64,000 nucleotides of DNA from Argentina anserina (lineage: Eukaryota > Streptophyta > Magnoliopsida > Rosales > Rosaceae): positions 496,001 to 560,000 of the forward strand of contig NW_026089511.1 of the NCBI RefSeq assembly GCF_933775445.1, in the 5' to 3' direction. Each line of letters begins with the position of its first letter. Positions within the stretch are counted from its first letter, which is position 1. Below the pieces are notes generated by a model that was not told the origin of the DNA, made no database searches, and was given only the letters and a program-made list of their open reading frames with translations. Below, piece after piece: positions 14,109-23,476 of this stretch. The position numbers were made by a program, and so were the translations under genes.

Positions 14109-14358
14109 CGCTTCGTGTTTCAATTATGGATACTTATATAGGGCTGTGATAGTTCTAGGAATTTGCATGCTTAATCAAGATGAGTGACGCCATGCTTGTG
14201 TAACATGTTTCCAATTCGACTTAATGTGCTTATGTGCTACTTTGTTGTCTAACTAGAACGCTTCGTTATGTTGAACTCTTGTTAGCATATGTTTAGGATT
14301 GAACGCTTCGTTGATTCTAAATAACTAAGAAGTCTTAACGATTAGATGAACCGCTTCG
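14109..14358 (+). repeat. CGCTTCG word array in LTR1
   Basis: Exact CGCTTCG occurs at 14109, 14259, 14304 and 14352, in otherwise dissimilar flanks, downstream of the TATA box. Four copies of a 7-mer in 250 bp is far above chance. Function unknown. Confidence 0.75.
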
Positions 14359-15156
14359 GATTCTAATTAGAATTGGAATTGAAATGGACTTAGAAAGAAT
14401 CAAAATAAGCCGCTGCCTATATGTTGTTCTATGCGTGTCATACATGTTTCTTGAGTGAAATTCGTGTTTTGTTTATGTGATGAATGGTTGATCAATTGTA
14501 TATAAGTAATTTAGGATTTATTTGATAGGAGCACTTTGTGCTACGTTCTTAATATGTTTTTACCTTCATTTGTACTTTGCTTAACCCTTATTGTTGTAAT
14601 ATTGAGTCATTGAGTCACAATAGGAGTCTTGGATGGTTATGGATGTGTTTTTGTGCTTAAACGAGTTTAAAACGAAGAATTGGTCTAGAGTCCTAGTTTG
14701 AGTAGGAATCCTTATAGGACTAGGAAACCTAGTTGAATTAGGAGTCTTCATCTTTCTACGTTTTGATCGCATTGGCGATTTCTTGAGAGTCATGTTTGCA
14801 TTAGGAATCCTTGTTAGACTAGGAAACGTACCATTTTGGAAAGTCCTACTTGAACTCAAACTCTTATTACGAAACTTTCCTAAATGAACTTCCTTGTTCT
14901 AGTAACTTACTTATTCTAGTAAGTTTCCTTTTTGCAAATTAGAAACTTTCCTAATCTAGTTGAGCTCATCTATTACATGTGTCTTTTTAAGACAACTAAT
15001 GTCTAGATTATGACATGATTTTCGAATGAATTATCTCTTACATATGTTTTCTTTTCTTATTTTCAGATTTAAGAGATAATTGCAAGGTAATTAAATGATT
15101 CAGCCGTGCAAGATGGGAGATGAAGATAAGGCACGAATTGGAGAGGAAATAGGAGT

Positions 15157-15245
15157 CCATGCCGTGTGAACTCTTGAGAGAAAATAGAGATCAGCCGTGC
15201 CTTGTAATCAGCCCAAGGAGTTCCATGCCGTGTGAACTCTTGAGA
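15157..15245 (+). promoter_or_regulatory. Duplicated U3 motif upstream of TATA (LTR2)
   Basis: Two identical 23-bp copies beginning CCATGCCGTGTGAAC occur at 15157-15179 and 15223-15245, 66 bp apart and 200-300 bp upstream of the TATA box, among other CCGTG-containing words. The position and duplication suggest an enhancer-type module. LTR3 repeats it at 25685 and 25751. Confidence 0.45.
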
Positions 15246-15450
15246 AATTGTAGGGAGGAGCCGTCCACATTCATCAAGGAGAAGGAGCCCAGCCCATGCC
15301 ATGCTAACCCTAGAGAAACAAGGAGATAAGAGCTTCTTCTATAAGGAAAGCAAGGGCAGCCATTGGATCCAATTAAAAAGAAGAAATCCCAGCCGTGCAT
15401 ATATGGATCAGCCCATCTTAAACCCTAGCAGCCTCCTCCCTTGGTTCCTC

Positions 15451-15458
15451 TATATATA
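15451..15458 (+). promoter_or_regulatory. TATA box of LTR2
   Basis: TATATATA after GGTTCCTC. This is the promoter that would drive element B's genomic RNA. Confidence 0.72.
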
Positions 15459-15968
15459 GCTCGGCCTCCCTTCATATTTTTCATCTCCATTCTCCCACAA
15501 ACACAGCCGAATTGCTGCCCAAACACATCCAGAAAATTCAAGCCACAAAATCTTCATCCATCACCACAAAACCGTGCTCATCTTCCTCCTCATCCAAATC
15601 CGAATCCATTCTTGCCGAATCCTAGAAGGTTTCTAAAGTGTGATTCATCCATGTCTTGTAATTTTTCTTTTGGTTTTCTGCAATTTTCGATTTCATTGTA
15701 TGAATTCTTGGATGTGATTTTCGGTTTTATATATGAAGAACATAAATTCAGACTTCTTTGGTTTTATGTTTTGATTGTATGAATTCATTGAAATATGTAT
15801 GTTTGACGTGTTAGATGATTATGGGCAGTAGGTTTCCGAATTGTTTTTAGGTTTTATTTCGATTTGTTCCTTGAACTTGTACATCTAAATCAATGCTTGA
15901 GGAAGCCAAGGCCATGGTTCTCCTAGGGTTGCGATTTAATTCACCAAAGTGTTCTTCGATTGAATATG

Positions 15969-16217
15969 CGCTTCGTGTTTCAATTATGGATACTTATATA
16001 GGGCTGTGATAGTTCTAGGAATTTGCATGTTTAATCAAGATGAGTGACGCCATGCTTGTGTAACATGTCTCCAACTCGACTTAATGTGCTTATGTGCTAC
16101 TTTGTTGTTTAACTAGACGCTTCGTTATGTTGAACTCTCTTTAGCATATGTTTAGGATTGAACGCTTCGTTGATTCTAGATAAATAAGAAGTCTTAACGA
16201 TTAGATGAACCGCTTCG
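15969..16217 (+). repeat. CGCTTCG word array in LTR2
   Basis: Exact CGCTTCG at 15969, 16118, 16163 and 16211, between the TATA box and the LTR end, so within the transcribed part of the element. The same four positions are kept in the other A/B LTRs. Confidence 0.75.
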
Positions 16218-16480
16218 GACTCTAATTAGAATTGGAATTGAAATAGACTTAAGAAGAATCGAAAATACTTGCTGCCTATATGTTGTTCTATGCGTGTCAT
16301 ACATGTTTCTTGAGTGAAATTCGTGTTTTGTTTATGTGATGAATGGTTGATCAATTGTATATAAGTAATTTAGGATTTATTTTAAGTTGTAGTTTTAGAA
16401 TCCAACTCAAATCTCCCAATAACATGATAAGTGTTGAGGCCCTTTTGATTCCCCGGACTGAACGATCCCTGCTTATTCTA

Positions 16481-16502
16481 TACTAACGATGATGTTTTAC
16501 AG
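16481..16502 (+). promoter_or_regulatory. Candidate 3' splice site at the LTR2 end
   Basis: TACTAAC, the optimal branch-point sequence, lies 14 nt before a TTTTACAG acceptor. The arrangement is also present in element C, whose LTR is otherwise strongly diverged (TACTAAC at 51491, CAG ending 51508). A donor is not obvious; AAAGTGTGA, just downstream of the 5'-UTR-like stretch, is one candidate. Splicing here is inference. Confidence 0.35.
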
Positions 16503-16541
16503 GGTATTTTATAGACGTTCTAACCGAACGCTCTATCATTT

Positions 16542-16559
16542 TGGCGCCGTTGCCGGGGA
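16542..16559 (+). promoter_or_regulatory. Primer-binding site, element B (tRNA-Asp)
   Basis: TGGCGCCGTTGCCGGGGA lies 3 nt after the LTR. It is complementary to the 3' end of plant tRNA-Asp(GUC) including CCA, as usual in Athila-like elements. It primes minus-strand cDNA. Confidence 0.92.
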
Positions 16560-16695
16560 ATTGATTAATTCTCAATGCTTTGAAGTGTTAATCTTATGTT
16601 ATATTGTGAATTGTATAAGTGTATATTGGTTTTTATGTTTCTGTGAATAGTATTCGGAAATTTGGTTCCTGTGAACAGTAATTCGAAGGATTCAG

Positions 16696-16718
16696 AAAAA
16701 AAAAAAAAAAAAAAAAAA
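16696..16718 (+). repeat. Poly(A) tract in leader B
   Basis: A run of 23 A residues followed by TTTTG; element A has 21 at the matching place (27224-27244). The length difference looks like slippage. Confidence 0.85.
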
Positions 16719-16876
16719 TTTTGTGTGTGGAAAGTTGTTTTTTGTTATATTGTTGTAGTAGTATGCCTATAGGAAACTTGTTACACATAGTAATTTTTTT
16801 TTAGGGAAGCTAAATGTTTATTTATGCGAGGTTTATTGTAAGTTATAAGGTGAACGGAATAGGTAAAGTCCATTTT

Positions 16877-16948
16877 GTTAATACTAGCCTTAACCCTCCA
16901 TTTGTACCTTGCAAAGGTCACTTGGGGTTGAGGGCGGCTTTTATTAAC
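16877..16948 (+). other. Conserved leader stem-loop, element B
   Basis: GTTAATA (16877-16883) pairs with TATTAAC (16942-16948). Inside it AGCC pairs with GGCT (16936-16939) and AACCC (16892-16896) with GGGTT (16925-16929). Elements A and C carry the same fold. Confidence 0.6.
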
Positions 16949-17611
16949 ACTTTGGGGCCAGTCTAACACGCAAAGTTGTTCCGAGCTGAGTAAGGGGCTA
17001 TGCTATTTTCATTACCCTGGTTCAAGGTTTACAAAATTGGATCTCAGAGGCCCATAGACTGACATACATCTCGGTGATGGAGTCGATTGGGAAAGCATCC
17101 TTTCAAGGTTGTGGCCCCCGTGGTGTCCAACAAATGAGTCCTGCCTTGTGACTATCTCTGATTCTAGCTATCAAGCCTTCTGAAACAAAGGAATGAGTTT
17201 GTGTCTAGACGACGTACTTAGGCCGCACGTCCACCTCACTTTATAACTTAGAAGATAACGTTGTATAAATAGATGTATATAGTTTCAAAAGAAAATGATG
17301 TTCTAATTTTTAAGGTATATCGGATAAAGCAAGACCCTTCCCTTGGGCTGTTTCAGTCCATTGCACAGTTAGCTCCTCTGCTCCACGTACCTTAAAAGTT
17401 AGGATTGTGTGTGAATAAAATCAATTAGACTTAGTTATACCCCTACACTTGTAATTTTCGAAATATAGAAGAAAAGAAACAAAGAAAACGAAAATTGAAC
17501 ATAGATTTAAAGAAGAGTTACGTTTTTGTAAATGAGGGAAACGAAAATTTGTAATTGAAAGGAAGAAGAAGTTTATATTTACTTATACTTGTATTTCATA
17601 TGTTGTAGAGA

Positions 17612-17637
17612 TACTAATATATATGTGTTCTTTTCAG
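17612..17637 (+). promoter_or_regulatory. Candidate splice acceptor just before gag B
   Basis: TACTAAT, then a pyrimidine-rich TGTGTTCTTTTCAG, ending 8 nt before the gag ATG. This has the form of a plant branch point and acceptor, and a spliced mRNA would place gag near its 5' end. No clear donor was found. Confidence 0.4.
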
Positions 17638-17645
17638 GCTAATGA

Positions 17646-20147
17646 ATGTCCAAGATTACTGGTTGGTCCGAAGAGATTAGTGCTCGCCTGAAAAGAATTC
17701 AGCCTCCATCTCAGTTCGATAACGTATCCATTGAATCAGATTCATTTCACGAAGAGAAAGAGTTTGGGTCCATTTCACCATTTCCAAGTGCAACGAGTTG
17801 TAGTGGGCTCAATCCTTTGTTCTTTGAGGATCCGGAGTTAGAATTGTTGACAAGCCCATTTCCATTAGCCCAGTTGAATTTCGATCTACCCGATCCAAAA
17901 CTTGAAAATCAAGAAGAAGTAATGGCATCAATTAGAGAACAAAATGGTCAAGTTGAAGGAGCAGTTGGTGGGACAGCGCCCTCTAACATTGCATATCCTG
18001 TTCCACAAGAGGGCAAGACTAGTGATTTCGTTTTGAAGAGTGGGTTTCTACATCATTTACCCAAGTTTCATGGTCTTTCTGGTGAGGATCCTAATCAACA
18101 TCTCACCTTGTTCCAATTCAACTGTGAGACTATGTGCCCAAGAGGAGCAGACATTCAGATTGTGAAGATGCGAGCATTTCCCTACTCATTGGAGGACCGT
18201 GCTCAGAAATGGTTATTTGAGGTGCCAGCTGGTAGGATTACTTCTTGGACCACTATGGTGAACGAATTCTTGTCCAAGTATTTCCCATCTTCAAGAGTTA
18301 CTCACATAAGGAAGCAGATCACTGGTATCAAGCAAGGCCCAGATGAGTCGTTTTACAACTACTATGAGAGATTCAGGTCTCTTATAGCATCATGTCCAGC
18401 TCATGGCATTAGGGAAGGTCTGCTCCTTCAATACTTTTATGAAGGCCTTCTACAAATGGAAGGGGAGTTCCTTGATTCAGCTGTTGGTGGATCGTTCTTG
18501 GACAAGAGCAATGTCATGGCAAAAGATCTTTTGGAAAAGAGAGCAATGAACAACCAACAGTTTGGGACATCTGCAAGTGCTACAAGGCAGGTGCATGAGA
18601 CTCACTCCAGTTCGAACTCTGCTCTAGAGGACAAGGTCGACAAGTTGTCCAAGATGATGAGCCATTTCATGAAGTCTAGTGGAGCTCAAGTCTATGGGAT
18701 ATGTACGGAGGGGCACCCTACTGATCAGTGTCCTCAAGTTGCATCTAATGGAGGGTATGAAGAAGTCAATGCCCTTGGTTATCAAGGAGGTCAGAGGTAC
18801 AACCCATATTCAAATACCTACAATCCTGGCCTACGTGATCATCCTAACTTTCGATGGTCCAACAATGAAAATGTACTAAGGCCACATCAGAATCAAATGC
18901 AATTTGGGCCTCGTCCGGGTGGTTTGTTTAGACCACAAGCTCCACTACTCAATGTACCACCTCCAAATGTGGCTGCTACTCCGAATTATGATGAGTTGTT
19001 GAAATCCTTAGCTGCTGGGCAAAGTCAGTTGAATACCGTTACTCAAACTTTGGTTGTGGGTCAACAAGCAAATAGCAAGGACATTGCGGAGCTGAAAACG
19101 CATATGGGCCAGGTAGTGGACTTCATGGGCCGATTTTCTGAGCAAGGGAAGCTGCCTAGTGGTGTCATACCCAACCCAAGAAATGAGCAAGCCCAAGCTA
19201 TCATAACAAGGAGTGGGCTTGAGCTAAAGGAGAGCCGAAATGTTGCAAAAAAGGCCCATACAGCCCATGACCATAAAAGTGATGAAATTCCTATGATGAT
19301 GGACTTGGAGAAGGATCCAGCTACCTCCAAGAAGGAGATGGTGCCGCCCCATGATGCACCCAAAGGTACAATTCCTAACTCAAGTGATTTAGTTAAGACT
19401 AATCCTGTTTCGTGTGTACCTTTCCCTTCTAGGTTTGCAAAGAGCAAGAAGGACAAATCTGATGAGGAGGTATTGGAAGTCTTTAGGAAGGTGGAAGTTA
19501 ACCTTCCTTTGTTGGAGTGCATCAAGCAAATCCCCAAGTATGCGAAATTTCTAAAGGAGCTTTGCACTTCAAGAAGGCAGACTAGGGAGGAGAAGGTAGT
19601 GAAAATGAATGAGACAGTTTCAGCTGTCATCCAAAGGAAGCTACCCCCTAAGATGAAGGACCCCGGAAGTTTCTCCGTCCCATGCAAAATTGGTAACACG
19701 TTATTTGAAAATGTTATGCTTGATCTAGGTGCTTCAATAAATGTTATGCCTTATAATGTTTATCAATCACTAGGATTAGGTCCTTTAAAGAATGATAACG
19801 TGATTATTCAATTAGCTGATCGATCTAACAAGTACCCTAAGGGGTATGTTGAGGATGTCCTTGTGCAGGTTAGTCACCTTATTTTCCCTGCAGATTTTTA
19901 TGTGCTAGACATGGAGGTATCACCCTTGGAGACAACTCCACTGCTTTTGGGGAGACCATTCATGAGAACTGCTAGGACATGCATCGATGTGGCCAATGGG
20001 AGTTTATCAATGGAATTTGATGGAGATGTTATCAGTTTCAATGTTTTTGAGGCAATGAAATACCCAGTTTCTGACCTTAACTCGTGTTTTGCTATTGATG
20101 TTGTTGAATCTATTGCGCAGGTTATGTCAGAAACGTTGGAAGCATAG
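17646..20147 (+). CDS. Gag-protease polyprotein, element B
   Basis: An 833-aa ORF. Gag forms the particle that packages element RNA; the C-terminal aspartic protease matures the polyproteins. Order: acidic N-terminal region (1-130), retrotransposon Gag core (about 138-270, with DRAQKWLF and YERFRSL), zinc-knuckle region (350-362), Gln/Pro-rich linker, and retropepsin-like protease with D693-LGAS and LLGRP at 767-771. DLGAS, not DTGA, is usual in Athila-like proteases. Here knuckle position 350 is Tyr where copy A has Cys, so the knuckle is probably damaged. The start at 17646 is preceded by another ATG at 17642 in a different frame that stops after 12 codons. The ORF ends in TAG followed by CAATTA and is in frame with pol. 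Confidence 0.93.
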   Translation: MSKITGWSEEISARLKRIQPPSQFDNVSIESDSFHEEKEFGSISPFPSATSCSGLNPLFFEDPELELLTSPFPLAQLNFDLPDPKLENQEEVMASIREQNGQVEGAVGGTAPSNIAYPVPQEGKTSDFVLKSGFLHHLPKFHGLSGEDPNQHLTLFQFNCETMCPRGADIQIVKMRAFPYSLEDRAQKWLFEVPAGRITSWTTMVNEFLSKYFPSSRVTHIRKQITGIKQGPDESFYNYYERFRSLIASCPAHGIREGLLLQYFYEGLLQMEGEFLDSAVGGSFLDKSNVMAKDLLEKRAMNNQQFGTSASATRQVHETHSSSNSALEDKVDKLSKMMSHFMKSSGAQVYGICTEGHPTDQCPQVASNGGYEEVNALGYQGGQRYNPYSNTYNPGLRDHPNFRWSNNENVLRPHQNQMQFGPRPGGLFRPQAPLLNVPPPNVAATPNYDELLKSLAAGQSQLNTVTQTLVVGQQANSKDIAELKTHMGQVVDFMGRFSEQGKLPSGVIPNPRNEQAQAIITRSGLELKESRNVAKKAHTAHDHKSDEIPMMMDLEKDPATSKKEMVPPHDAPKGTIPNSSDLVKTNPVSCVPFPSRFAKSKKDKSDEEVLEVFRKVEVNLPLLECIKQIPKYAKFLKELCTSRRQTREEKVVKMNETVSAVIQRKLPPKMKDPGSFSVPCKIGNTLFENVMLDLGASINVMPYNVYQSLGLGPLKNDNVIIQLADRSNKYPKGYVEDVLVQVSHLIFPADFYVLDMEVSPLETTPLLLGRPFMRTARTCIDVANGSLSMEFDGDVISFNVFEAMKYPVSDLNSCFAIDVVESIAQVMSETLEA

Positions 20148-20228
20148 CAATTAGCTATGGAGCAAGGGGCCGGATTTGACAAGCATGGGGACCGTGTCCC
20201 AAGAGAGGAGTGGGCTGATCTTGAGCCC
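20145..20228 (+). promoter_or_regulatory. Gag-pol stop-codon readthrough site, element B
   Basis: TAG (20145-20147) is followed by CAATTA, matching the UAG-CARYYA context of tobamovirus-type readthrough. Pol continues in the same frame with no intervening stop for 62 codons. Two small hairpins follow: GGGAC/GTCCC (20188-20200) and GGGCT/AGCCC (20212-20228). Reinitiation at the ATG 9 nt after the stop (20157) is the alternative. Confidence 0.65.
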
Positions 20229-23200
20229 AAGATTTTCGAAATTCTTTGTGAGCTTGAAGCTCAACCGTTCAAAAGGTATCCCTCTTTCTTGTCAATTCCC
20301 ATTTCCACTAACAAATTGTTACCATCTGTGGTTTAGGCCCCAAAGTTAGATTTGAAACAGCTTCCAGATCATTTGAAGTATGTGTACCTTGGAAAGGATG
20401 ATACTCTACCAGTTATTGTGTCATCAACGCTGAGTAAGCAGCAGGAAGCTAGATTGATTGATGTGCTTAAGAGGAACAAGACCGCTATTGGATGGACTTT
20501 GGCGGATATCAAGGGAATCAGCCCTACAACTTGTGTTCATAGGATACTATTAGAGGATGGCGCCAAGCCTACACGTGATGCTCAAAGGAGATTGCACCCA
20601 CCAATGATGAAAATCGTGAAAGATGAGGTGATCAAGCTGCTTGATTGTGGAGTGATCTATCCCATCTCGGACAGTCGGTGGATTTCGCCAGTGCAAGTTG
20701 TGCCTAAGAAGAGTGGGGTGACTGTTGTGAAAAATGAAGCGAATGAGTTAGTACCCCAGAGGTTGGTGACCGGTCATAGGATGTGCATTGATTATAGGAA
20801 GCTGAATGCTACAACACGCAAGGATCACATGCCTTTGCCGTTCATGGACCAGATGTTGGAAAGATTGGCCGGGCACGAGTTCTTTTGTTTTCTAGATGGG
20901 TATAGTGGCTACAACCAGATATGCATTCATCCGGAAGATCAAGAGAAAACGACATTTACATGTCCATTTGGCACTTTTGCATATCGACGCATGCCCTTTG
21001 GGTTGTGCAACGCACCAGGTACGTTTCAGCGATGTATGCTTGCTATTTTCTCTGATTTTATCGAAAATATCATTGAAGTTTTTATGGATGACTTTAGTGT
21101 TTATGGTAAAAACTTTGATGCATGTTTAGAGAATTTAGAGTTAATATTGAAAAGGTGTGTAGAAACTAACCTTGTGCTTAATTGGGAAAAATGCCACTTC
21201 ATGGTTAATCAAGGGATAGTTTTGGGACATATTGTCTCTGCTAAGGGTATTCAGGTAGACAAGGCTAAGGTTGATATTGTGCATCACTTACCCTCTCCCA
21301 CAACTGTGAGAGAGGTTCGTTCTTTCCTTGGTCATGCAGGATTTTATAGGAGATTCATCAAGGATTTTTCCATGGTGGCGAGACCTATGTGTACCCTATT
21401 GCAGAAGGATATGCCGTTCATATGGGATGATGCATGTGAAAAAGCGTTTGTGAAGTTGAAGGAGTTGTTGACTAGTGCACCCATCATTTGTCCTCCGGAT
21501 TGGAACCTGCCCTTTGAGTTGATGTGCGATGCTTCGGATTATGCAGTTGGGGCGGTGTTGGGCCAAAGAAGAGAGAAGAAGCCCGTAGTGATCTACTATG
21601 CGTCTAGGACTCTTAATGAGGCCCAGATGAATTATTCGACTACGGAAAAAGAACTTTTGGCTGTAATATTTGCTTTAGACAAATTTCGATCATATCTTTT
21701 GCATTCTAAAGTTGTTGTGTATTCTGACCATGCAGCCTTAAGGTATTTGATGACAAAGAAGGATGCTAAGCCCCGATTGATCCGATGGATTCTATTGATT
21801 CAAGAGTTTGACCTTGAGATTCGAGACAAGAAGGGAAGTGAGAATGTGGTGGCTGATCATTTGAGTAGGATCGTGCGAGATGAGGAAAGAGAGCCACTAC
21901 GTGAGACTTTCCCAGATGAGCAACTCTTTGGGATAGAGGTAAGTGTGCCTTGGTATGCCGATATTGTCAACTATTTAGTTACTAAGGATTTTCCTAGTAC
22001 ACTTTCGCATGCTAATAAGGCTAAATTGAAGAAAATGGCTAGATACTATATTTGGGATGAACCGTATTTATGGAAACAATGTAGTGATCAAGTCATTAGG
22101 AGATGTGTCCCAGAGAATGAGCATAGGTCGATTCTTAACTTCTGTCATAGTGAGGCATGTGGAGGTCATTTTGGGCCTCGTAGAACAGCTTTAAAGGTGT
22201 TGGAATGTGGTTTCTATTGGCCTTCTATTTTCAAGGATGCATATTTGTTTTGTGTTTCTTGTGATAGGTGTCAACGGACTGGTAATATTGGTAAGAGAGA
22301 TCAAATGCCCTTATCCCCCATTATAATTGTCGAAATTTTTGATGTGTGGGGCATTGATTTCATGGGTCCATTTCCTTCATCTAGAGGTTTCTTGTATATC
22401 TTGTTAGCTGTTGATTATGTGTCGAAGTGGGTGGAAGCAAAGGCCACCCGAACTAATGATTCGAAAGTGGTTGCAGGTTTCTTGAGAACTAACATATTTT
22501 GCAGGTTTGGAGTACCAAGAGTTTTGATAAGTGATGGAGGTTCTCATTTCTGCAACCGGACTATTGAGGCATTGCTTAAGAAGTATGGAGTAACCCACAA
22601 GGTTTCGACACCATATCATCCTCAAACAAGTGGCATGGCAGAAGTGTCCAACAGAGAGATCAAGGGAATTATGGAGAAGACTGTAGGTCCAACAAGGAAG
22701 GATTGGAGTGATCGATTAGATGATGCATTATGGGCCTACAGGACTGCGTACAAGACGCCTATTGGGATGTCACCATTCAGATTGGTGTATGGGAAGGCAT
22801 GTCACCTTCCAGTGGAGTTAGAGCACAGAGCATGGTGGGCGGTGAAGACATTCAACATGGACAAGGATACAGCTGGTCTTCATAGGAAATTGCAGCTCAA
22901 TGAGCTTGAGGAGATACGAAATGACGCCTATGATGCTGCATGGATTTACAAGGAGAAAATGAGAGCTTATCATGACAAGATGATTCGTGGGAAAGAGTTT
23001 GTAGTTGGTCAAAAAGTTCTTTTATTTCATTCTAGACTTAAACTTTTTCCTGGAAAATTACGTTCTCGTTGGGTTGGTCCATTTGTTGTTACTAATGTGT
23101 TTGCTCATGGTGCTATTGAAATTAAGAGTGACAAAACAGGTCAGACGTTCAAGGTGAATGGGCATCGACTTAAGCCCTACTATGAACCTTTTGAGGAGCA

Positions 23201-23246
23201 CACGTATGAGGAGACGAGTGTGAGAGATGCGCCAAAAGATGTATGA
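20157..23246 (+). pseudogene. Pol (RT-RNase H-integrase), element B, interrupted
   Basis: Closely similar to the intact pol of element A but broken by an in-frame TAG at 20334-20336, where copy A has a Gln codon (a C-to-T difference). The stop is not followed by CARYYA, so efficient readthrough is not expected. Downstream the frame is open to 23246 and holds reverse transcriptase (FMDD), RNase H, the integrase zinc finger and DDE core, and the GPF module. A protein from an internal Met (20352) would lack about 65 pre-RT residues and any Gag fusion. Given the near-identical flanking LTRs, the lesion is probably recent, or B moved with proteins supplied in trans. Confidence 0.9.
20334..20336 (+). 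other. Premature TAG in pol B
   Basis: In-frame stop 59 codons after the pol ATG, in the pre-RT region. The matching codon in element A is open. Confidence 0.95.
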
Positions 23247-23255
23247 GCATGAGAG

Positions 23256-23307
23256 AGTCTAGGCTGAGAGACTTTAAAACTCAAGCGCTGCATGGGAGGC
23301 AACCCAT
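23256..23307 (+). other. Post-pol tandem hairpins, element B
   Basis: AGTCT/AGACT (23256-23273) and, after AAGCGCT, ATGGG-AGGCAA-CCCAT (23292-23307). Element C keeps both stems with different bases, including a swapped closing pair in the second. Confidence 0.6.
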
Positions 23308-23440
23308 TTCAACCGTACCTGTGGAGGAGTCGTCTACGGGAGTTTGCATTTTCTTATCCCTTCACTCTTATGGTTGAATTGTATATGTATTGATGTGTGA
23401 TCTTAGTCTATACTTATGAATTACATTCTGATTATTGAGC

Positions 23441-23476
23441 TTACATTGAGGACAATGTAATTTTCTAAGTGTGGGG
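23441..23476 (+). other. GAGGAC-loop hairpin and internal polypurine-like tract, element B
   Basis: TTACATT-GAGGAC-AATGTAA forms a perfect 7-bp stem at 23441-23460, followed 6 nt later by AAGTGTGGGG (23467-23476), identical to the core of the terminal polypurine tract. It may be a second plus-strand primer or an RNA-structure signal. Confidence 0.6.

Larger units (their letters stand above)
12644..14522 (+). repeat. LTR1: 5' LTR of element A, 3'-truncated
   Basis: Starts TGATAGGAGCACTTTGTGC. It is collinear with LTR4, including the U3 segment that differs from LTR2/LTR3, but stops after TAGGATTTATT, where LTR2 begins abruptly. About 157 bp of U5, including the CTATCA end, are missing. Confidence 0.92.
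14523..16538 (+). repeat. LTR2: 5' LTR of element B
   Basis: A 2016-bp LTR from TGATAGG to CTATCA (6-bp inverted ends), followed by the primer-binding site. Its partner is LTR3. Between about 15070 and 15440 its U3 differs from LTR1/LTR4, with several CAGCCGTGC-like words and a duplicated 23-bp motif. It also contains a TATA box, four CGCTTCG words and a splice-acceptor-like site near the end. Confidence 0.95.
16560..17645 (+). other. Untranslated leader, element B
   Basis: About 1.1 kb with no convincing ORF between primer site and gag. It includes a 23-nt A tract (16696-16718), a block conserved with element C (16853-17250) containing a stem-loop, and a pre-gag splice-acceptor-like site. 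The conservation suggests packaging, dimerisation or translation-control signals. Confidence 0.8.

Noticed and set aside
19061..19699. A 212-aa antisense ORF opposite gag-pro, present in both copies
   Set aside because: A shadow of the conserved sense coding sequence; no independent support.
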